Source: Actinomyces johnsonii
Lineage (GTDB): Bacteria; Actinomycetota; Actinomycetes; Actinomycetales; Actinomycetaceae
Direction of reading: 5' to 3'
Assembly (NCBI RefSeq): GCF_006546835.1
Contig: NZ_VICB01000023.1
Location: forward strand, 1 to 64,000
Length of the DNA: 64,000 nt
Notes under the pieces: model-generated
What the model was told of the DNA's origin: nothing
Databases searched by the model: none
Seen by the model: the letters and a program-made list of their open reading frames with translations, nothing else
Made by a program: the position numbers and the translations under genes
In this document: piece after piece, positions 26,250 through 36,036 of the stretch
Layout of the letters: each line of letters starts with the position of its first letter
Position numbering within the stretch: the first letter of the stretch is position 1

Positions 26250-26906
26250 GTGAGCAACTACGACTACCCCGAGGACGAGTTCGACGTCGGCGAAGACGAC
26301 GGCCCGGTTCCCGTCGGCGTGCACCGCGCTCAGGTGCCCCGGTGGCGCAGCTGGGTGCCACTGCTGGCGATCATCGTCATTGTCCCGGCGCTCGCCTGGG
26401 GGGCCGTGACGTTGTTCCTCAACGGCACGGGGGGCTCCGGCGGCTCGTCGGGCACGGCGTCGTCCTCTCGGCCCGCCCAAGGCGGGCAGGCCACGAGCAC
26501 TCGTGCCTCGGGCGAGAAGTCCGGTAAGGCCTCCCAACCTGCTGATAACAAGTCGGCCGACGCCTCGGCCAAGCCCAGTGCCTCCGCCTCCGCTTCCGCC
26601 AGTTCCTCCGGCAACGTCGACTTCAACACCGGGGTCACTGTGGCCAACGGGACATCGACCAGTGGCCTGGCCAAGGGCGCCAGCGACAAGCTCACCAACG
26701 GCGGCTTCACCGCGGTGAACGTCACCCCCGGGATCTACGAGGGAGAGGAGCCTGCCAAGTCGACGGTCTACTTCAGCTCCCCGGAGAACCGTCCCGCGGC
26801 CGAGGAGGTCGGTAAGAAGCTGGGCATCAGCAACGTGGTGGAGAGCGCGGAGAACGCGCAGTCCAACCCGATCGTCGTCATCCTGCGCGATGACTACAAG
26901 CCGTAA
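26250..26906 (+). CDS. LytR C-terminal-domain membrane protein
   Basis: 218 residues. An acidic cytosolic N-terminus precedes one membrane helix (about 36-56), a Gly/Ser/Ala/Lys low-complexity linker and a LytR_C domain (about 130-216: VTVANGTSTSGLAKGASDKL, PAAEEVGKKLGI). LytR_C domains occur on wall-glycopolymer ligases but also alone, as here; no LCP catalytic domain is present. Consecutive in-frame GTG codons at 26244 and 26250 make the start uncertain. No ribosome binding site is seen and TATCTT lies just upstream, which would fit a leaderless transcript. The GH15-like gene follows by 16 bp. Confidence 0.82.
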   Translation: MSNYDYPEDEFDVGEDDGPVPVGVHRAQVPRWRSWVPLLAIIVIVPALAWGAVTLFLNGTGGSGGSSGTASSSRPAQGGQATSTRASGEKSGKASQPADNKSADASAKPSASASASASSSGNVDFNTGVTVANGTSTSGLAKGASDKLTNGGFTAVNVTPGIYEGEEPAKSTVYFSSPENRPAAEEVGKKLGISNVVESAENAQSNPIVVILRDDYKP

Positions 26907-26922
26907 CGGGTAGTACGAGCCC

Positions 26923-28389
26923 ATGAGGCTGCCGGCGCGCCCCAGCCGCCGTCGGATCCTGACACTTGCTGTGGCGGCCCCGCTCACCGCCGCCGCAGCC
27001 ATCTGGGCGGGCCCTCGTCTTGGACGGCTCTCGTACCGCGAGCCGACACTGCTGAGCAACGGCCTGGTTGTGGGCGGGGGAGGGGCGGTGTACCCCCTCG
27101 CTCCGGGCGACACGGTGACCTGTGTGCCGGGGACCCGCCTGCCCGAGGACCCTGCGCCATGGGGGCTGACGCTCTCGGAGCGGGACGCACTGGCCCGCCA
27201 GGCCCTTGCGCGCCGCGAGACGGCGCGTCTTCCCGCAGGCAGGTGGAAGGACCTGGCGGAAGTCTGCCTGACCGACCTGCTGGCCCTGACCGGGCCGGTG
27301 CTGATGACGGGGCCGGCAGTCCGGCGGACGACGGAGCCCGATCAGAGGCCCACTTGGAATCCCACCGTCCGCTCCGGTTCCGCGAGCGGCGTTGCGCACG
27401 ACGGCGACGGGCGCCCGCAGGATGCGGAGGCCTTCCCCGCGGGCGCGGTAGTGGCTGCGCCGGTCGGTATCTGGCGCTACGTCTGGCCCCGGGACGCCGC
27501 GTTCGCCGCGGCCGCCCTCAGTGCGGTGAACCTTCCCCAGGAGGCCCTGGGGGTACTGGGTAACCTGGCCTCCTGGCAGCGGGCCGACGGCGGCTTCGAG
27601 GCCCGCTACACCAGCAGTGGCCAGGCCCCTGATAACCGCCCTCCCCAGGCCGACGGCTCCGGATGGTTCCTGTGGGCTGCGGCCCGACTCCTGGACGATG
27701 GTGTTTCCGCCGCAGAGCTGGGCGCCTCGGTGGGAACGCGCCTGGCGCGCGCCGCGGCCCGGCTCCTGACGATGACGGACACGCCCTCGCACCTGCCCGC
27801 CACCACGCCCGACTACTGGGAGGTGGCCGAGACGGTGCTCACCCTGGGGACCGCTGCGCCGGTGCTCCTGGGACTCGAGGCCGCGACGGCGCTGGCCGGG
27901 GCCGGGGTCGATCTGGCCGTCCCGTCCCAGGTCTTGGCAGACCGGGCGGAGGTGGTGCGCCGCGCCATGGAACTGAACTTCGCCCCCTCCTGGGGGCGGC
28001 ACGTGCGACGCGATGACATCGATGCCGCGATCGCTTTGGTCCTGCCGCCCTTCACCGAGGCCCTGGCGGGAGCGCGCGAGGCCAGGCGGACGGCCGCGGC
28101 TCGCATGCGACGCCCCTCCGGCGGTCTGGCCCCGGGGTCCGGCTGGCGCGACGACGGCGTCTCCTGGACGCCGGAGACCGCCCTGTTGGCCTGGTCGGCC
28201 CTGTCGTTGGGGATGGAGGATGAGGGCGTGCGGCTGCTGTCGTGGTTGGAGGAGCACCGCACCGGCGCTGGCGCCCTGCCGGAGAAGGTCCTGTCCGACG
28301 GCGCCCCGGCGGGGCCCGCTCCCCTGGCCTGGACCTGTGCGCTCATCTTGCTGGCCACCGCCCCAGGGGCAGCGGACGAGCGGTCGTGA
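26923..28389 (+). CDS. Exported GH15-like (glucoamylase-type) protein
   Basis: 488 residues. The N-terminus SRRRILTLAVAAPL is a twin-arginine-like signal. The rest has the alpha/alpha-barrel signatures of glycoside hydrolase family 15: IWRYVWPRDAAF (183-194), a general-acid candidate Glu300 in PDYWEV and a base candidate Glu454 in ALPEKV, with a PLAWTCALILLA tail. Usual GH15 glucoamylases split glucose from starch- or dextrin-like chains, but the low similarity elsewhere means the substrate is unknown. It lies 16 bp after the LytR_C gene and is probably co-transcribed with it, suggesting a wall or envelope role. Confidence 0.78.
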   Translation: MRLPARPSRRRILTLAVAAPLTAAAAIWAGPRLGRLSYREPTLLSNGLVVGGGGAVYPLAPGDTVTCVPGTRLPEDPAPWGLTLSERDALARQALARRETARLPAGRWKDLAEVCLTDLLALTGPVLMTGPAVRRTTEPDQRPTWNPTVRSGSASGVAHDGDGRPQDAEAFPAGAVVAAPVGIWRYVWPRDAAFAAAALSAVNLPQEALGVLGNLASWQRADGGFEARYTSSGQAPDNRPPQADGSGWFLWAAARLLDDGVSAAELGASVGTRLARAAARLLTMTDTPSHLPATTPDYWEVAETVLTLGTAAPVLLGLEAATALAGAGVDLAVPSQVLADRAEVVRRAMELNFAPSWGRHVRRDDIDAAIALVLPPFTEALAGAREARRTAAARMRRPSGGLAPGSGWRDDGVSWTPETALLAWSALSLGMEDEGVRLLSWLEEHRTGAGALPEKVLSDGAPAGPAPLAWTCALILLATAPGAADERS

Positions 28390-28481
28390 ATCGAGTCCGT
28401 AGCTGCTGAGGGACCCCGCGGGTGTTGCCGCGATTCCCCGATTCGCCGTCGGAGGATTCAACGCGGATCAGATCTGAGCGC

Positions 28482-28508
28482 CTTGCACTCAAGGGCTGAG
28501 AGTGCCAG
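28482..28508. promoter_or_regulatory. CIRCE-like HrcA operator 1 (groEL)
   Basis: CTTGCACTC, nine bases, GAGTGCCAG. Each arm differs from the CIRCE consensus (TTAGCACTC-N9-GAGTGCTAA) at two positions, but the core GCACTC/GAGTGC and spacing are exact. It lies 8 bp upstream of a second CIRCE. Tandem CIRCE elements before groEL are known from Streptomyces. HrcA is not encoded in this window. Confidence 0.75.
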
Positions 28509-28516
28509 CATTGCGG

Positions 28517-28543
28517 TTAGCACTCGGAGTCCTCGAGTGACAA
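28517..28543. promoter_or_regulatory. CIRCE HrcA operator 2 (groEL)
   Basis: TTAGCACTC, nine bases, GAGTGACAA. The left arm is a perfect consensus match; the right arm has two changes. It is about 140 bp before the groEL ATG. Predicted effect is HrcA repression released on heat shock. The rest of the 292 bp gap (28390-28681) shows no gene. Confidence 0.88.
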
Positions 28544-28606
28544 CGCATCCACGAATGCAATCTCAATCCACACAGGCTGGAACGTGAGGACCGGCGTCGG
28601 GCGTGA

Positions 28607-30304
<1,698 letters not shown>

Positions 30305-30340
30305 TCGACGTCACTCATCACGAGCCAGTCACTGCCCGGT

Positions 30341-30420
30341 AGTCCCGGCCCGCGATACGCGGCCGGACCCGGGACTCGGCGGCGGGCCGTCTCCCACTCG
30401 CGTGAGGGGCGGCCCGCCGC
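30341..30420 (+). terminator. Tandem hairpins after groEL
   Basis: Hairpin one has AGTCCCGG/CCGGGACT arms (30341-30348, 30369-30376) with further GC pairing inside. Hairpin two has perfect 11-bp arms GCGGCGGGCCG (30379-30389) and complement (30410-30420). Together they form a double stem 36 bp after the stop. No T run follows. They also lie between groEL and the convergent WXG100 gene. Confidence 0.6.
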
Positions 30421-30511
30421 TTCGCGTGCACTGCCGGCACCTGTATGCCGTAACGTGCGCGGTCGGCGTGGCACGGTAGCCGATACGGTCTCCTGGCCGC
30501 CGTGGGCGGGC

Positions 30512-30847
30512 CTACTGGCCGGCCACGGGCCCGGTGCTCGCGGCCGGAGCCGGGGCGGGTGCTGCGAAACGGCCCTTGTTCGTGGTCTCGGCGTCGTCGT
30601 AGCAGACGGCGGCGTTATCCAGGGCGAGGCTGATCTGGTCGAGGTTGGACTGCACCTGGAGCTGGGTGAGGTGCCAGTCGGATGCGCAGGTGGCCATGGA
30701 GTCCGACGCCGTCCCGGTCCAGCAGGACTGCAGCAGGCCGATATCGCCCTGCATGGCGTCGACCTCGGTCTGAATCGTGGCGATACGGCTTCGTGTCCGT
30801 GCGGCGGTGTCTGCCACCGCGGCGGTGTCGACGGAGTAGGTGGGCAT
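30512..30847 (-). CDS. WXG100-family type VII secretion protein
   Basis: 111 residues, the usual WXG100 length. A helical hairpin is centred on W43-T-G45, and a YxxxE secretion-type motif (Y83-E87, YDDAE) is in the second helix. These are exported by ESX/type VII systems as dimers. It has three cysteines (C42 next to the WTG turn, C54 and C82), which is unusual for the family. The C-terminus is an Ala/Pro tail. AAAGGA precedes the ATG. No EccC or other ESX gene lies nearby, so the secretion machinery must be elsewhere. It is a lone gene convergent with groEL. Confidence 0.85.
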   Translation of the reverse strand: MPTYSVDTAAVADTAARTRSRIATIQTEVDAMQGDIGLLQSCWTGTASDSMATCASDWHLTQLQVQSNLDQISLALDNAAVCYDDAETTNKGRFAAPAPAPAASTGPVAGQ

Positions 30848-31020
30848 GGCTGGGTCCTTTCGTGAGAGGCGGCTCGAAGGCCGTGCGCTGCGGTGCTCAG
30901 TGGTGCACGCTGTGCCTCTCACGTTAGAGGCCGGATCCGGTTCACGTCGGGCGCGCAGCCGGCCCTGTGGACTGGGCCCGCAGGCGACGGCCTGTGGCCA
31001 CGCAGGACCCGCGCAGACGC

Positions 31021-32427
31021 TTAGAGGCTGCCGGCGCCGTCGTCGATGATCTCCTCGGCGATGGGGGTGATCTCACCGGTACGGGCCTCGCGCAGCTCCT
31101 TGGCCTCCTGAGTCTTGGCCCGCAGCTTCTCGGCGAGCTTGTCCCGCTCGGCCTGAACCCGGGCACGGCGGTCCTCGGTCTCGTCGGAGCGGTTGCGTGA
31201 GCACATGAGCAGATCCAGGTCGGCGACGCAGGACTCCATTGAGGCCGTGTGCGCCATCGCCTCCTCGCCGTCCCCGTCCTCGAGCGCGTCGCTGCGGTCG
31301 GCGGGCGTCTCGCCGGGTCTGTGCACGGAGGCCGGGGAAACGGCCGGAATCCCTCTGGCGGGGGTACGCGGGGAGGGAGCACTCGACGGAGATGACGGCG
31401 CGGACGATGCCGGCGACGCGGCTACCGCCGGGGTCGTTGACGACGGCGCGGACTTCAAAGCCCTCAGGCTGTTGGTGTCGATACGCAGGGTGTCCCCGTC
31501 CCGAGACGGGCCGGGGGCTGGCTGTCCGGCCGGAGTCAGGACGCGCAGCCCCAGCGGAGGAGTGCGGGGATCGCTGCCGGTGCCGTCGTCGAGCCGCTCA
31601 GGGGCCGGTTCGGGGCGAGCAGTGGTCGCAGTGTCTCCGGCAACCGGAGTCGTGGGGTCGGGACGGGGCATGGCCCGGTCGGGGAGGGCGTCGGCCACCT
31701 GATGATCGTCTTGTCCGGTCTCTGCGCCGGGTACGTCGGAGAGCTTGGCGAGTTTCTCCCTCAACCGTCGTTGCTCGGCCGACAGGTTCTCCCGGGCCGC
31801 GTGCTCCCAACGCTCGCCCAGGGGGGAGTGGAAGAGATGATCGCGGTCCAGCAGTCGGGAGACGATCGTCAGGCGCCCGCGCAGATACGCCCCCAGGGGA
31901 ATATGGGAGTACTCCTCGCGCAGCAGGCGCACGTACTCTGCATAGGTCTGCGGGTCCACGGCCAGGGTCCCCAGGTCGGCGTCGATAAGCGCCTGGGCAT
32001 CGATATCATGCTCGTCGAGCATGTGCCGCTTGAGGTTGACGATGAGGCAGCACACCCGCTTGACGGTCTCCATCGGGACGCCCAAGTGGTGGAGGTCCGC
32101 CTCGGCGAAGGCCGCCGAGGCGGTCTCGTCCTCGCCGCCGTTACCGCGGCTGACCTCCTCGGCGTCGGAGGAGAAGACGCACCCGTGGTACCAGCAGGCG
32201 ATCCGCATGATGTTCGGGTTGTGGGACTCCTCTGCCAACTCGTCGACGCGCGCGAGCATGTCGATGAGATGGCGCAGATTGTGGAAGCGGCGGTCCGGCG
32301 TGGACCAGCGCTCAATGAGGAGCTCGCCGGCGGAGTGGATCGCCTCTGGGGGCTGAGTGGCGCCGAGCGCCTTCACCGAGCGGGTGAAGGCCGGCAGGAG
32401 CCATTGCGGTGCGTCGATGACACCCAT
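31021..32427 (-). CDS. HD-domain-like protein with altered metal site
   Basis: 468 residues. Residues about 1-215 resemble the predicted HD-type metal phosphohydrolases of COG4339: FHNLRHLIDML with His49 and His53, the ALIDADLGTLA segment and EYSHIPLGAYLRGR. The expected His-Asp pair is His81-Gly82 (WYHGCVF), so one metal ligand is missing and catalysis may be lost. The middle is Pro/Ala/Ser/Thr-rich and disordered, and the C-terminus is a charged helix of coiled-coil character. GGAG lies 8 nt before the ATG. No nearby gene indicates a role. The family assignment is moderate and the loss of activity is inference. Confidence 0.7.
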   Translation of the reverse strand: MGVIDAPQWLLPAFTRSVKALGATQPPEAIHSAGELLIERWSTPDRRFHNLRHLIDMLARVDELAEESHNPNIMRIACWYHGCVFSSDAEEVSRGNGGEDETASAAFAEADLHHLGVPMETVKRVCCLIVNLKRHMLDEHDIDAQALIDADLGTLAVDPQTYAEYVRLLREEYSHIPLGAYLRGRLTIVSRLLDRDHLFHSPLGERWEHAARENLSAEQRRLREKLAKLSDVPGAETGQDDHQVADALPDRAMPRPDPTTPVAGDTATTARPEPAPERLDDGTGSDPRTPPLGLRVLTPAGQPAPGPSRDGDTLRIDTNSLRALKSAPSSTTPAVAASPASSAPSSPSSAPSPRTPARGIPAVSPASVHRPGETPADRSDALEDGDGEEAMAHTASMESCVADLDLLMCSRNRSDETEDRRARVQAERDKLAEKLRAKTQEAKELREARTGEITPIAEEIIDDGAGSL

Positions 32428-32568
32428 GGGTCAGTCTCCGTGTTGGAAATGGAACGCGTGCCATCGTAGGACTGTCTTTACCGCAACGTCGACGTGACAC
32501 AGTGTCTCGCGCGCCACTCTTACGGCGTCTCGGACGGCGGGTCCGGGGATGACCGGGGCTGATCGTGC

Positions 32569-34167
32569 CTACCAGGCCGGTGCTGGCGGCAGCTCGATGT
32601 GAACGGTGGCGCCGCCGCCGGGGGTCTGAAGCATCTGGACCGTGCCCTTGTGAGCGGCCACGATCCCCAGAACGATCGCCAGGCCCAGACCGGAGCCGCC
32701 GGTCTCCCGGTTGCGGGAGGTGTCGGAGCGGTAGAAGCGCTGGAAGACCTTCTCGGCCGCCTCCGGCGGAACGCCGTGGCCGTGGTCGCGCACCTCGACC
32801 ACGACGACCGGCTGCGCCGTCGGATTCGCGTGCGGGGGCGCCATGCCGATGGCGATCTCCACCGGCGTGCCCGTAGGCGTGTGGCGCACGACGTTGCCCA
32901 GCAGGTTGGTGAGGATTTGGGAGAGGCGATCGCGATCGCCGATGACTTGGATCGACGGCGCCTCCTTGCCGGCGGCCTCATCGCGGGGATCCAAGGGGAT
33001 GAGGCCGCAGTCGCGCTCGGGGGCCAGGACCATCATGTCACTCAGGGCTCCGGCAGCCAGCTCGGTGAGGTTGACCGGCTCCATGGACATCTCTCGGCCC
33101 TCGTCGATCCGGGCCAGCTGGAGGAGGTCATCGACCAGTCGCCCCATCCGATTGGACTCTGTCTCGATGCGCCCCATGACCTCGCCGGTCTTGTTGGCGG
33201 GCACCCCGCCCATCCGGTAGAGCTCGCCGTAGCCGCGAATCGCGGCCAGGGGTGTGCGTAGCTCGTGGGAGGCGTCGGAGACGAATCGGGTCATCCGCTC
33301 CTGGGCCACGACCTGGGCGGCGAAGGCGTTCTCGTTCTGGGAGAGCATCGCGTTGATCGCCCGCTGCAGGGAGCCGACCTCTGTGGTGCGCGGCTCGGTG
33401 ACCAGGATGCGGGCCGACAGGTCGCCATGGGCGATCCGCCCGGCCACGCCCTCGATCTGGCGCAGGGATCGGAAGGAGCGGTGGACCAGGTAGGTGGCGA
33501 AGACGGCGCCCACCGAGATGATCGAGACGTCGGCCAGGGCCACCACCAGGCGGGTCCGCTCAACGGTCTCCATGATGTCGCTCAGCGGGAGGGCCAGGGC
33601 CACGGCACCTGTGTACTCCTGGGTTTCCTTGTCCTGGATGAGCAGAGTGATCATCCGCCACTGGTGGCCGGGCTGATCCGAGTTGACCGTCGTGATCGGG
33701 TAGTCGCCCTTATCCGCGTGGGCCAGGGCGCGCCGGTAGTCCAGGCCCTTGATCTCGGGGCGGCCGTACTTGGTGGCGGTGTCGGCCGAGATCCACTCCC
33801 CGTTGCGGGTGGCGTCGAGGTACTCGGCCTTGACGTAGTAGTTCGAGGGGAAGGTGGTGCTGCTGGTTCCGCCCTCGCGGATCTGGGCCAATCCCTGGCT
33901 CCCGATGGCCACCGAGGTGGTGCGCAGTTGGCTGTCGATCTGCCCCATCATGTGGCTGTAGAGCAGGGAGGTCACCACGAAGGAGACGACGATGAGCCCG
34001 ATGGCCAGGAGGCCCGTCGTCATGAGGGTCAAGCGGGTGCGCAGCGGCATCGCCTGCCAGGGCCGCTGGATCGCGGTGATCGGGTGCCACCGGCCCCGCT
34101 TGATCGGCCGGTGCTGCTTGCCGGACGACTTGGCCGGGCGCGTGCTCCCCCCACGCGCCGCGGTCAT
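32569..34167 (-). CDS. Two-component sensor histidine kinase
   Basis: 532 residues. A basic N-terminus is followed by TM1 (about 45-70), an extracytoplasmic sensor of about 130 residues, TM2 (about 205-227), HAMP, a dimerisation domain with SDASHELRTPLAAIRGYGEL (phospho-His) and an ATPase domain with NLLGNVVRHTP (N box), DHGHGVPP (G1) and GGSGLGLAI (G2). The layout resembles actinobacterial OmpR-family partners such as MprB and TcrY. ATG overlaps the response-regulator TGA (TGATG), so synthesis is coupled. The signal is unknown. Full length and apparently functional. Confidence 0.94.
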   Translation of the reverse strand: MTAARGGSTRPAKSSGKQHRPIKRGRWHPITAIQRPWQAMPLRTRLTLMTTGLLAIGLIVVSFVVTSLLYSHMMGQIDSQLRTTSVAIGSQGLAQIREGGTSSTTFPSNYYVKAEYLDATRNGEWISADTATKYGRPEIKGLDYRRALAHADKGDYPITTVNSDQPGHQWRMITLLIQDKETQEYTGAVALALPLSDIMETVERTRLVVALADVSIISVGAVFATYLVHRSFRSLRQIEGVAGRIAHGDLSARILVTEPRTTEVGSLQRAINAMLSQNENAFAAQVVAQERMTRFVSDASHELRTPLAAIRGYGELYRMGGVPANKTGEVMGRIETESNRMGRLVDDLLQLARIDEGREMSMEPVNLTELAAGALSDMMVLAPERDCGLIPLDPRDEAAGKEAPSIQVIGDRDRLSQILTNLLGNVVRHTPTGTPVEIAIGMAPPHANPTAQPVVVVEVRDHGHGVPPEAAEKVFQRFYRSDTSRNRETGGSGLGLAIVLGIVAAHKGTVQMLQTPGGGATVHIELPPAPAW

Positions 34168-34916
34168 CACTCGGCCTTGGGCTCGCGCAGCATATAGCCC
34201 ACTCCACGACGGGTCTGGATGAGCGGGGTGACGGGCTGGCCGTCAGCTCCCTGAATCTGGTCCACCTTACGGCGCAGGTAGGAGATGTAGGACTCCACGA
34301 TCGCGGCGTCGCCGTTCCAGTCGTACTCCCAGACGTGGTCGAGGATCTGGGCCTTGGACACGACGCGCCCGGCGTTGAGCATGAGGTAGCGCAGGAGCTT
34401 GAACTCGGTGGGGGACAGGTCCACCTCCACCTCGGCGCGGTACACCTCGTGGGCGTCCTCATCCAGAACCAGATCGGCCACGCGCACGACGCCATCGTCC
34501 TCATTCTCGATGGCGTGGGTGCGGCGCAGGATGGCGCGGATGCGAGCGATGACCTCCTCCAGGCCGAAGGGCTTGGTGACGTAGTCGTCGCCGCCGACGG
34601 TCAGGCCCTGAACCTTGTCCGCCATGTCGTCGCGGGCGGTCAGGAAGAGGATGGGAGTGGTCACGTCGCGCTCGCGCAGGCGCCGGGCCACGGTGAAGCC
34701 GTCCATATCGGGCAGCATGACGTCGAGGACCACCAGGTCGGGGGACGTCTTCTCCACCGTCTTGAGAGCGCCATTGCCGTCTCCCGCGATCGAGACCTCG
34801 AAGCCCGCGAAGCGCAGGGAGGAGGCGAGTAAGTCGCGGATGTTGGGCTCATCGTCGACGACAAGGAGGTGAGCTTCGGTGCGGGACTGCTGGGAACGCT
34901 CCATGCTGCTCACCAT
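34167..34916 (-). CDS. OmpR-family response regulator
   Basis: 250 residues from ATG 34916. The receiver domain has Asp21/Asp22, phospho-acceptor Asp65 (LVVLDVMLPD), Thr93 and Lys115. The winged-helix DNA-binding domain has LSPTEFKLLRYLMLNAGRVV and a C-terminal RRGVGYML hairpin. The gene overlaps the kinase start by one base. The start is uncertain: GAAGGG directly abuts this ATG, so an ATG 12 bases further in (34904) is equally possible. It probably controls its own operon, as is common for the family. Target genes are unknown. Confidence 0.94.
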   Translation of the reverse strand: MVSSMERSQQSRTEAHLLVVDDEPNIRDLLASSLRFAGFEVSIAGDGNGALKTVEKTSPDLVVLDVMLPDMDGFTVARRLRERDVTTPILFLTARDDMADKVQGLTVGGDDYVTKPFGLEEVIARIRAILRRTHAIENEDDGVVRVADLVLDEDAHEVYRAEVEVDLSPTEFKLLRYLMLNAGRVVSKAQILDHVWEYDWNGDAAIVESYISYLRRKVDQIQGADGQPVTPLIQTRRGVGYMLREPKAE

Positions 34917-35147
34917 CCCTTCACTTTCTGGTCGTTTCCTGAATGGGTTCCGAATGGTTGCTGTTGACGGGTCAAATGCTTTGTGCGACGTATGGCGCGT
35001 CCCGATGGTCGCATCCCCTGGGATTTCCACGAGAAAGTGGGGTCTGTGTGGTTGCCGTCGCACAGAGGTGGCCGGTGAAACGCTCCGGGCGAGTCGGGTT
35101 GTGAGATGGGGCGGGGCGACGGCCGATGCCGTCGCCCCGCCGAAGGA

Positions 35148-35750
35148 TCAGAGGAAGGCGAGTGGGTCGAAGTCCTCCAGCGGGATGATGCACACGCGCG
35201 GCAGGGGGATGGTGAAGGCCTTGACGTCGCTCTCCAGGTCGTAGACCGTCAGACCATCGCCCTCCAGCGCGGCCAGCTGGGCGTTGAGGAACTCGCGGAA
35301 GCACAGAATCCCCACCTTGGCGCCCGCCTGCAGGAGCCGCTCGATGTGGGGGATGTAGTCGCCGTCGTGGCTGCCCAGCAGGATGTGGGCCTCCTGGCCG
35401 GACTCGACCCGCTCGGCCAGCGCCTCCAGGGTGCGCTGAATACCGATGTCGACGACCTTCTCCTCATTGCTGCCCGACCCGGCCAGGGGAACGGGACGGT
35501 AGTCCATGGCCAGCAGGGCCTGGATGAAGCTCATGGGCATGTGGCCGCTGGTGGCGTTGAGGAAGAACAGCGCGCGGGCCTCATCGCCCTCGCCCTCGGC
35601 GGCGTCGGCGGAGGACAGCTCATCGCAATACGCGAGGACCCGGTCCCAACGGGGCCGCTCCTCAGGTTCGGGACGCCGACCCAGCACGCTCATGCCGAGG
35701 GTGGCGTCAATGTTCTCGCCATCGACGAGAAGATAAGTCGGTACGCTCAT
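35148..35750 (-). CDS. NYN (LabA/DUF88) domain protein
   Basis: 200 residues with the PIN-like NYN fold: N-terminal YLLVDGENID, then VVDIGI and LLGSHDGDYIPHI, which carry the conserved acidic residues. NYN proteins are metal-dependent RNases or nucleic acid processing factors (family knowledge). The C-terminal half (AKVGILCFREFLNAQL) is typical. I chose the second of two in-frame ATGs, which has GGGG before it. A lone gene between the two-component system and pspA, with no neighbour that fixes its RNA target. Confidence 0.83.
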   Translation of the reverse strand: MSVPTYLLVDGENIDATLGMSVLGRRPEPEERPRWDRVLAYCDELSSADAAEGEGDEARALFFLNATSGHMPMSFIQALLAMDYRPVPLAGSGSNEEKVVDIGIQRTLEALAERVESGQEAHILLGSHDGDYIPHIERLLQAGAKVGILCFREFLNAQLAALEGDGLTVYDLESDVKAFTIPLPRVCIIPLEDFDPLAFL

Positions 35751-35926
35751 GGGCCCCATGTTACCGGTCCGGTTGTCTCCCAGCAGGAGGCGACGCTCGG
35801 GTAAGCGCCGCGGATTTCAGCCCTTTCCGGCCTGCTAGGGGAGCTCTCGGGGCGTGCCCCGAGGGTGATCGCAGGCGGTGGCCGGTCCCTGGTGGGGATG
35901 CGCCGGTGCTCGCTGATGCCAGGCGG

Positions 35927-35976
35927 CGCGGAGCCGCCCGGCCCCGTCTCGGTGACGAGTGCCGGGCGGCTCCGCG
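35927..35976 (-). terminator. Hairpin terminator downstream of pspA
   Basis: Perfect 16-bp arms (35927-35942 and 35961-35976, core GCGGAGCCGCCCGGC) with an 18-base loop. It lies about 60 bp after the pspA stop on the minus strand and within the 286 bp gap before the NYN gene, which holds no other recognisable feature. Confidence 0.65.
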
Positions 35977-36036
35977 GTGCAGAATGCGGGTGCTCGCGGT
36001 TCGGCCGGTTCAGTGCCCGGCCCCGCGAGAGGGCTC

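Noticed and set aside
30305-30511. A search for groES next to groEL
   Set aside because: Neither the upstream nor the downstream gap encodes a 10-kDa chaperonin; only hairpins were seen downstream.
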